A stretch of DNA of 64,000 nt from Mesodorylaimus sp. YZB2_4 (Eukaryota > Nematoda > Enoplea > Dorylaimida > Dorylaimidae), in contig JASANH010000265.1 of the NCBI GenBank assembly GCA_030248295.1, positions 124,001 through 188,000 of the forward strand. The letters are read 5' to 3'. Position 1 is the stretch's first letter; the number at the start of each line of letters is the position of its first letter. Positions 56,748 to 64,000 of the stretch are shown here, piece by piece. Made by a program: the position numbers and the translations under genes. Under the pieces are notes generated by a model. It was not told where the DNA came from and did no database searches. It saw nothing but the letters and a program-made list of their open reading frames with translations.

Positions 56748-58103
56748 GCTATAGTCGGATTACTCACAATCAGTCTAGAAGCACTACAATGCACGGCGCG
56801 GGGAGGCCCATGGCCGCGCGAAACACAAAACTAGTAACGAGCGCGCGCCTGTAAACAGGTTTCTTGTATGCTTGGGGCGGGAGAGTCGGGGTGGCTTTTG
56901 TGGTAGCATGGCTTGAGTGACCATATCATGAACAGTGACGATCAAGCTTTCACACCGCTGCTGTTTCTCCCACAGGGCTAGTGCTAAACATGGAGAAATA
57001 GAGATGGACGGTTATTATCACTCCTTCAGACTTTGTGCGTCTTTTTATGAGAGGTGGCGCATCTGCTGGCGACTTCTGGTAACGACATTTTTAACTTTGT
57101 CGCAAAATCGCTTGCAGCTCCTCTAGTGGCCTTGATGATATCACTACTAGTGATAGGTTAGGTTTCAACGCTGCAGCTGTAGCGGCGACAGGATTGGTGC
57201 TGAACGCAGAAAAATACAGGTTTGCATTGATCACTGCTTGCCTGAGCTGTGCATCAGGGTTATCGAATTTCTTGATTGTTGCCAATACATCTTTGTGAAA
57301 TTTAAGACGCAAATGTATTTTTTCCCTTATGAACTTTCGAGCATTGAACTGAGGCTTCTGTTGCGCTGCTGGCGCAGGGCACTGATGATCCTGAGTGGCC
57401 TTCATTTCTTTCAGTTGCGGCGGGATCAGCTTGCAATCGCGTAATAAAATAAGCGCATCCTGCGTGATCCCAGTCACATGGACGGTGTTTAAGCGTTTTA
57501 GCGCTAATCCGCCATCCACCCCATTCAAATCCTAATCTGTGTTTAACTGAACATGGACTTCTGGTATGTTCATGTCTGCATCCGTGCTTGTGTCCATGTC
57601 AATATTTATGCTGGCATCTGTTCCGTAAGCAGCTCGGTTTCCTCATCAGTGCCGCCAAGTTTGCTTCCGCGAACAAAAACTAATAAAATTATTGGTACGA
57701 TAAATGGAGTTTACATGATTTTTGTTTATCACGACTTATCCCATGCAGTACCATAGCTAAAGTTCGCAAAGGACAGTTCAGCCTGCTTTGTGGATGTGCA
57801 GTGAGACGAACAACAAATTCACTGAGCAAAACCGAGCTAGGTTTTAAAACATTAGCTTTTCTGCATTTATCAATGTGCAGATGGTCTTCTCGATGTCATG
57901 CGGCTATCGAGAAGGCCTCACTCAAAAAAAGTATCGCAAATCTGGCGCTTGGAATTCGAAAAAACGCCGCCCCTAGCATACAAGAAACCTGTTTTCAGGC
58001 GCGCGCTCGTTACTAGTTTTGTGTTTCGCGCCGCCATGGGCCGCCCCGCCAGACTGGCGCCGTGCATCGTAGTGCCTCTAGACAGAGTAATCCGACTTAT
58101 AGC
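56748..58103. mobile_element. 1.36-kb inverted-repeat element
   Basis: The arms 56748-56880 and 57966-58103 are inverse copies. They share GCGAAACACAAAACTAGTAA, CGAGCGCGCGCCTG and CAGGTTTCTTGTATGC, and are CpG-rich. Weaker similarity extends outward to about 56731 and 58140. The core is about 1.08 kb and contains a 145-codon minus-strand frame. No target duplication was identified. Confidence 0.75.
57091..57528 (-). CDS. Hypothetical frame inside inverted-repeat element
   Basis: A 145-codon minus-strand frame beginning at a non-ATG codon, with a stop just upstream, so it would need splicing or an internal start. It encodes a Lys/Gln-rich helical protein (ARKFIREKIHLRLKFHKDVL, LRQAVINANLYFSAFSTNPV, SRPLEELQAILRQ). 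I do not recognise it. Lying between CpG-rich inverted arms, it may be a piece of the element's own protein. Confidence 0.3.
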   Translation of the reverse strand: MNGVDGGLALKRLNTVHVTGITQDALILLRDCKLIPPQLKEMKATQDHQCPAPAAQQKPQFNARKFIREKIHLRLKFHKDVLATIKKFDNPDAQLRQAVINANLYFSAFSTNPVAATAAALKPNLSLVVISSRPLEELQAILRQS

Positions 58104-58509
58104 AGTATCCATCGCTTGCGGTTCGTGTTCGCGCTCGTTTTCTGATATGAAAACTTGTTTTCTGTCTCATTTTCGTCATGGACAAATAATGTAAGGGGTG
58201 CGCACCTCGCAACAATGCATGACGGTATCGAGATTGGTGTGTGATGAACAAGGAAACGGTAAGCTCAGCCTCAGAAGCTCAGTGTGACTTCAGGAATAGG
58301 CCCTCTGAACGGCATAAATGTTCTGCATGGGTATTATGTAGTGTATATGTATATTAACACGCTATATGTGTCAGCTACAGTAAGGTCAATAGTTGATTTC
58401 TAGCGGAAAATACGAGCCTGTCGCTGCGTTGGCCTGCCGGACTGGGTGAGCATGATCACACGCAGCTTCCTTTTCTTCTTTGCATGGATTCTGGACCTGC
58501 AGGGCCTAA

Positions 58510-59412
58510 AGGCTCCTGCATACTAGGCGCGTGGACGCGTGCGGGCGTGCGTGCGTGGCGTGAGCGCGTGGCGGTCGGTCACGTGATCACGCGGCCACGC
58601 CACGCGCCGCGTCGAAGTATGCCGGTCGAAAAAGTTGGGCTCGCGTGATGGTCGCGTGAACGCTAAGCGTGCACGCGGCGCGTGGCGTGCGGACCAAAAT
58701 TGACTTTTCCTGGATCCATCACGCACGCGCGTGAAGCCTTGAATCTCACTTGTTTTTTCAGTAGTAAAAAGGAAAAAGTTCAGAAACAGGTTGAATTTAT
58801 TAAACAATACGACAGTTTTGTCAAATTTTTTAAATCTACGTCATGGATTACTGTTAAATAATTTTTTAAGACATGGTTTCTGCAAGGGTCGACCGAGACT
58901 TTTTCAAGTGAAAAATTTGACCCCGTTATTTTTCGTGCTCAGTAGTAAGTACCCCATGAGTGCATGGTGATGCAAAAGTCAAATATACTTTTCACCTCCG
59001 CCTTATGAAAATACACATAAAAGATAAAATCGAAAGCTGCCTTTTTTACTTGTTACATATGTTTTTCATTAGACCGTCAATGCGGTTATTGCTAGATGTT
59101 TTTTGGACAAATTAGAAAGCATTCTCAACAAGGATTTTCAAAATATCGATCTGCTGTAAACACAGAATATGGCATTTCGATTTCACGACTGAGACTGCAA
59201 AACCATCCCCGTAACAGACAGATCAGCTACGAGGCTCACGCAAGGCGGCGTCACGTGTTCACGCGACCCCCTCCCCCCATTCTCTCACGCACGCGCCATC
59301 TTCACGCACGCGCCCACGCTAGCTTTCACGCGTGAAGTATAACCTGAATTTTCGTTCACGCACGCGCGCTCGCACGCCCGCACGCGTCCACGCGCCTAGT
59401 ATGCAGGAGCCT
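58510..59412. mobile_element. 903-bp TIR element with CpG-rich arms (PIF/Harbinger-like)
   Basis: The first 41 bp, AGGCTCCTGCATACTAGGCG onward, are the exact inverse of the last 41 bp (59372-59412). Inward, both sides continue for about 170 bp as degenerate GCGTG/CACGC-rich inverted repeats. TAA flanks both ends (58507-58509 and 59413-59415), a 3-bp duplication of the type seen with PIF/Harbinger. The AT-rich core has no transposase. Frames inside are artefacts of the GCGTG repeats. Confidence 0.85.
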
Positions 59413-59415
59413 TAA

Positions 59416-61654
59416 CGAAGCCGTCGCCAACTGAAGTGAGCTGCTGGTGGCTCAATCCAATAACGACAGTAAGTTGCAATGCTGCTAGTGGGCTCTTTTA
59501 AAGTACATCAACAAATTTTTTAGAAACCAGCAGATGGTGGTCGAGTCAGCGATACAAATATTGGTCAAGTTTGCAAGTAGGAAGTGCCGGCGGAAACTCT
59601 GCCCGGCCAGATTAGGGTCCAGCGAGCACATGTCTCGAGAACAACAGGAAACAGGATCTATTCTCCTACTTCGTCCACTCGGGGTGTTTCACGAATCTCG
59701 TTGTGCCTGATGTCTTGTACATCACTTTGCCCCATGTGTAGGGCCGGATACCGATTACCGTTGGTCAGTCGGCCATCGACAAAGTGACGAGAACATATGC
59801 TCACATTGTTCCAGTGACCTGAAGGCGGCGTTGTTCGACCGGTGTGTTTGATCCCAGCTTCCCTCTTCGTCAGCCTTTTTGGGACTGCATGAGTCCCACC
59901 GCGTGCTTGCCATATTCACTACCGCATCCTTTGACGTAGCCGTAAAACATCTCCTGCTGAAAAAGAACTCACAGTAACACTGCCACTTATTTTCCTTATC
60001 AACTCACTTTCGCCAGGTTCTGAAAACAATTTCGTATCTGACCACATTTTTGAAGAAGGGCTTCGTGTGTACCACGTGAACAAGAACGAAGATCCCACAA
60101 ATACGAGGTGGAACCAAGGTGCCAACAATCCGTTTTTTATTTACTTAGCGCACCCCTTACATTTTTTGTCCATTATGTTTTCATATCAGAAAACGGGCGC
60201 GAACACTAACCGAAAGCGATGGATTCCTGTAGTGAGATCTCCCGGATTTCCGAAGATCAAGCAAGCCAACTCGAGGCAAAGCGTCTGACTTTTAACCAGC
60301 AGGAAAACTTCAAACCAGTCACTCTTTTGCAAAGATTTGTCGGCGCCTGCCTGCTTATTACCTCAGCGCGCTGTACCATACTGTATAACTTCGTTTCGTT
60401 GATTTGGTCTCGCCTTTTGCCGTGTTCTACATCTTTTCCCATGTTGTCATTTAAAAACTAGAAGAAATGTTGAAAAGAAGAGAGCTCATTCGTACTTTGC
60501 TTATGGCTTTTTGCTCCTACGGAAATGTCACATGAGAGAATACAGCATACGTCTCACGATCATCCCTTTCGATTCAACTATGTTGGTTTATGCAAAACTC
60601 GAACACTTGACTTTGTCTTGTTACAAGAGTCGCAAAAGCTCCGGAACTAAGTAGACCCAATCTCTCTGGTTTACAGTCTTATTTACGACAGGAGCGGCGT
60701 AATAAGTGTGTTCCACATATATTGCAAAACCTTCGTGGGAATAAACACCTCAGTGGCTCATAATTTAGCATTTTAAGAAAATTTTAGATTCGTTGTGAGA
60801 TCTGAAAGGCCACGTATCATATTTGGAGAAAGAGCCCATAGTTCATTTGCAGTGAAAGTCAGCCTGATGTGTCAGCTGCAGCAACTTTCACGGGCACAAT
60901 CTTGGACTCGATTACTGTAATTACAGTATATTGTAGCATATGATCATAAATAACTCGACTGCAGTGTAATGCTAGTAGCGAACAGTTGACTTGTAAAATA
61001 ATTCGAGCATGAGAAAAGGATATTATGCAATGCATTAATGGTCAGGAAGGTCAGGCCTTATCAGCATAGCTGCTGTTTGATTTGGCCCTTCAAGTCAAGT
61101 TCAGTACAAGAGTGATCGGGCTGCTGCTGTGGTAGCGATCGCAGCACGATGCTACTCTCATCAGCAGGATTGGATTCTGCTTTGAATGTATTTCCTACTC
61201 CAGGGCAACCTCTGTCTGTCGCAATTTTATGGGAGGTCAAACAAAACCAAGTCTTCAAATTCCTTTCGAAGCGGATGATGGCGCAACTAGACAAGGAGAA
61301 AAATATTTCTGAAAGAAATTGCAAACACTAATTTTTTTTCAAATGTATAATGTTTCAGTGCTCTAGACTACCCAGCTTTCGAAATGTCTGTTTTTATCTT
61401 TACTAAACTTATGACAATTCGTTGACGGGTTTTGAATTTTTTTCAAAGTCGTATTCTGACGTTTGCGTGCGTAAAGTATCTTTAAAAGGTATTAGGATTC
61501 CCAGAAAAGGGTTTTCCCATCTGTCTTGGACGGAATGCAGAAAGAGATATGTAGTTATTTATCACATGCAAAGGCTACATATGTGGTAAAGCTCTCACGA
61601 CAGGAATGACTCGCTTCAAAGTACTGGTCGAAATTCCATTCCACAGGCAGAAAT
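59416..61654. other. Intergenic between the two MPEG1-like genes
   Basis: No supported gene. A frame after an acceptor-like CTCACTTTCGCCAG near 60015 encodes ENNFVSDHIFEEGLRVYHVN and could be an exon, but has no recognised family. The part from about 61060 may be the 3' untranslated region of gene 2; no AATAAA was found there on the minus strand. Confidence 0.35.
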
Positions 61655-63826
61655 CTAAGTAGTATCATAAGCTTTTATCAAAAATTTTTTTTCCTTCTTT
61701 TTCAGTTTTCTCAGATAGGTCTTCATCGTGGTCACGTCTCCTGCTGTCAGGCTGATGTAAGGAGGCCTTTTGATATTCTGCAGCACGTATTCTGGTATCT
61801 GGCTGGCGCGAACGCAAAAATGAAATTCGCAGCCAGAACCAAATCCATCTGGTGAATTGATACCAGCTCCCGCGGCCTGATAACTGAGGGCATGGTAGAG
61901 AGTGAACTTCTCTGGGCATTCGCGAAAACTGCTTTGACAAGTGATGATGCCGCCAAAATCCATGGAATATTTACTGTCCATATCATAATTGCGACTCACA
62001 CACGCCATCAAGAGGCCGCCCAACATCTCGAGTGGTATGTAACGGCCTGGACAACTATTCATGCCCGTGAAAGGATTTGCAACAGACTTGGAATATATAC
62101 CACCAAACATGTATCCCGATCGCGGCATTGGCTTGCCAGATCCATTCCAGACGCAATAGTACAGCCGGATAACATGATATGATGGAGTGCCCTGGTCCTC
62201 ATCCCCCTTGTAGCCACTTAAAGATGTCTTGGCAGCCAAGACAGCCTTATATCCAGCCGGACAGAAATAGCCGCCAGTTATACCGTTTACAAACGACCTC
62301 TTTGTATCCGTACCCAGCCGTTCAGAGATAGTTCCATGCTCTGCAATTTGAAAAAATCCCCCAAGAGCATAGCCGTGCTTTTCTTCAGAGTCGTCACACG
62401 GACCAGGTTCATTGGCTTGGAAATTATAATTCTTTGAACTCGGATTCATGCATCCTTTTAGTGTGTTGCGTTGGAAATACTCAACAGTGGCTTTCCTAAT
62501 AAAGTACGCTACTTGATAGGCTGCAACTGGATCCAGATCGGGCAGGGTGTAGTCACTGATCATGTGATAAAGTGGCTCGCCAGACCGATCCAAAGCGACA
62601 ACTTCGTTTGCCTCCATCTGACTAGAATCCATACCGCCTTCAGTGTCACTGGGAGTGACATCACGTTTGAACAACGCCTCGTGCTCGTGCTCACCCATTG
62701 TCGAGTTCTGTCGAGAGTGCTTGACATCGTATTCCATGGAATAAAATCCAGGCTCTTTCGAATCCGATACCTTTTTTATTTTGCGTATTACTGTTATGAC
62801 ATTCAGAGCACCTTTTGACTTGACTTTAGAATGGTGCAAAGAAGAGGAGTACGCGCTTTTCGATTCAGCTTCTGACTTGGTTCCAGCGCTTGTTTTAACT
62901 TTCACAAGGTCTTTAAAACTAGCTGAAGCCTCTGCCTTCATAGCTGTCATTGATTTCGCTTCTTTGGTGACCGATGTGGTGTCTATGTAATCTTCTTTGC
63001 TTAGCTCAGCCCCTACTTTCGCCCTCGTGATCACATGGGTGCCGTAATCGCGAATGACGAGTTGAGACAAATAATTCGCTAAATTTGTTTGATTTTTTGC
63101 TATAGCGCTAGCAATTTCTATAAGGCGGTTCGTCAGAACTGGATGAAAATATGAGTTTACTGGTTCTAGAATAAAATCGTATGCATGATATTGAAGGGAT
63201 GTGCGCAGTATAGAAGACTGAGTTTTGACAGACTGTTTTTTCGACGACTGATGCTCATAACTGAATGACCCACTGACAGTCACAGGAACGGAGCCAAACG
63301 CGGCGCTGCCCTCGATGTTAACATTGTTAGCAGTTGATCGGAAATGTGATTCATGGTTCGAGAAAAAGCTTGCGACATTATCTAGCTGGCTCTTTTTGAC
63401 CTCCAGGGCGATGAGGTTGTCTGGTATCAAGTAGTCACCATCGGGAGTAGTCTGGCAGTCCTCTATACGCACATTGAAAACTTCAGACATGGGCAAATTT
63501 CTTAAGTTGTCCCACCCAATCCCAACAATATTATCCAACAGCACGAGGTTTCGCGGCTTTTTCCCTCCTTCACTGTAGTCTACAAGAACGCATGTAGAAG
63601 GATCTCTTTGATTTTTGAGGATTGGTGGCGTCTCTTCATTGAGATCACCCAAATCTGGGATATCTTCCGTATCTTCTGTGATAACAACTTTTGGCACTGG
63701 CGCAGCCGCGACTTGAATGACCTGCAAATGAGATAGGCCCTGAATGACTGAACTTAAGACTTCCGGTACACGCTACAAGTGTCTTACCATTCTAAAAACG
63801 AGCAATATAGAAAAACAAGCAACCAT
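61655..63826 (-). CDS. MPEG1/perforin-2-like secreted pore-forming protein 2
   Basis: Two exons on the minus strand. Exon 1 (63826-63788) is 13 codons from ATG to donor GTAAGA and encodes the hydrophobic start of a signal peptide. A 66-nt intron ends at CTCATTTGCAG. Exon 2 (63721-61655) continues in phase 0 and ends at TAG. The protein is about 701 residues. GWDNLRNLPM lies near exon-2 residue 70, and DYGTH of the MACPF signature near 226, followed by VITRAKVG. Ser/Ala-rich membrane-inserting regions flank it. A Cys-rich MPEG1 domain runs from about 422 to 670 (YMFGGIYS, NPFTGMNSCPG, CVSRNYD, FGGIITC). No transmembrane helix follows; the protein ends in a short Lys-rich tail (LRKLKKKEKKF). 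Compared with gene 1 it carries a longer acidic N-terminus and an extra segment of about 38 residues before the LDRSGE motif. Soluble secretion is predicted. Confidence 0.9.
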
Positions 63827-63904
63827 TTTTTCTTCGGGATAAAGTGGGCAACGAGATGAAATGTTTCTCGTAGTTTAATTAGATTTCCCCACAACGCAAA
63901 GATG

Positions 63905-63912
63905 TTTTATAG
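63905..63912 (-). promoter_or_regulatory. TATA box of MPEG1-like gene 2
   Basis: On the minus strand the sequence reads CTATAAAA, 79 bp before the ATG at 63826. Transcription start is expected near 63875-63880, giving a leader of about 50 nt. Confidence 0.65.
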
Positions 63913-63924
63913 GGCAGCCAACCA

Positions 63925-63944
63925 GGTGTGCCAGCTGGCGCACC
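63925..63944. promoter_or_regulatory. 20-bp palindrome with CAGCTG E-box
   Basis: GGTGTGCCAGCTGGCGCACC reads as its own reverse complement except for one position pair. It is centred on CAGCTG (63932-63937) and sits about 12 bp upstream of the TATA box of gene 2, where a dimeric factor could bind. Confidence 0.5.
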
Positions 63945-63948
63945 AGAG

Positions 63949-63956
63949 ATTTGCAT
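63949..63956. promoter_or_regulatory. Octamer motif upstream of MPEG1-like gene 2
   Basis: A perfect ATTTGCAT, the POU/Oct-type octamer, lies 12 bp from the CAGCTG E-box. The same octamer occurs at 52767-52774 upstream of gene 1. Confidence 0.45.
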
Positions 63957-64000
63957 TTGAATCCTGGGGTGCAAGCAAAAAAGTAGATTTAAATAATATG

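Noticed and set aside
58523..58807. Arg/Thr/His-rich 94-codon frame
   Set aside because: Artefact of GCGTG/CACGC repeats in the arm of a TIR element.
61061..61324. 87-codon minus-strand frame downstream of MPEG1-like gene 2 as an additional exon
   Set aside because: No acceptor in suitable phase or domain similarity was seen. It is more likely 3' untranslated or intergenic DNA.

Overview
The window is nuclear DNA from an invertebrate animal, crowded with transposon remains. GT-AG introns, polyadenylation-type signals, tRNA-derived SINEs, BEL/Pao and Ty3/gypsy polymerases, LINE reverse transcriptases, MULE and mariner-like pieces, and two MPEG1/perforin-2-like genes all point to a metazoan. 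A sponge or another early-branching or marine invertebrate would fit, but the sequence alone does not settle the phylum. Most short open frames here are chance frames or decayed elements.

Layout. 1-6.5 kb holds dispersed repeats, a conserved exon-like 84-codon frame (a second copy lies at 34.5 kb), an intronless nicotinate phosphoribosyltransferase pseudogene and a mariner-like fragment. 7-14.9 kb is a mosaic of DNA-transposon ends, a solo LTR, a MULE remnant, a TIR element, a decayed gypsy polymerase, SINEs and a large foldback. 15-27 kb is mostly anonymous, with a 30-bp tandem repeat, one coding-like frame of 128 codons and a second copy of the TIR element. 27.5-31.7 kb has a possible small secreted protein gene, BEL/Pao fragments on both strands and two MULE fragments. 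33-39 kb has repeat copies and two frameshifted LINEs. 39.8 kb carries a 10-bp E-box array. 41.6-43.8 kb is a gypsy polymerase split by a SINE. 44.7-48.2 kb has a LINE ORF1-like frame, LTRs and a possible gag.

The gene-bearing part is the right end. A previously unlabelled three-exon gene for a roughly 125-residue secreted protein lies at 48.36-48.97 kb with a TATA box. Two MPEG1-like pore-forming immune proteins follow, in convergent orientation: 52.87-55.80 kb (+) and 61.66-63.83 kb (-). Each has a tiny signal-peptide exon, a phase-0 intron and one long exon carrying a MACPF domain and the MPEG1 C-terminal Cys-rich domain. Neither has a visible transmembrane segment, so both are predicted to be soluble and secreted. 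Both upstream regions carry an ATTTGCAT octamer and a CAGCTG E-box. Three inverted-repeat DNA elements sit between the two genes.

The likely biology is a local duplication of a secreted perforin-2-like effector beside a small secreted protein gene, embedded in transposon-rich DNA. No CRISPR arrays, rRNA genes or prokaryotic operons are present.
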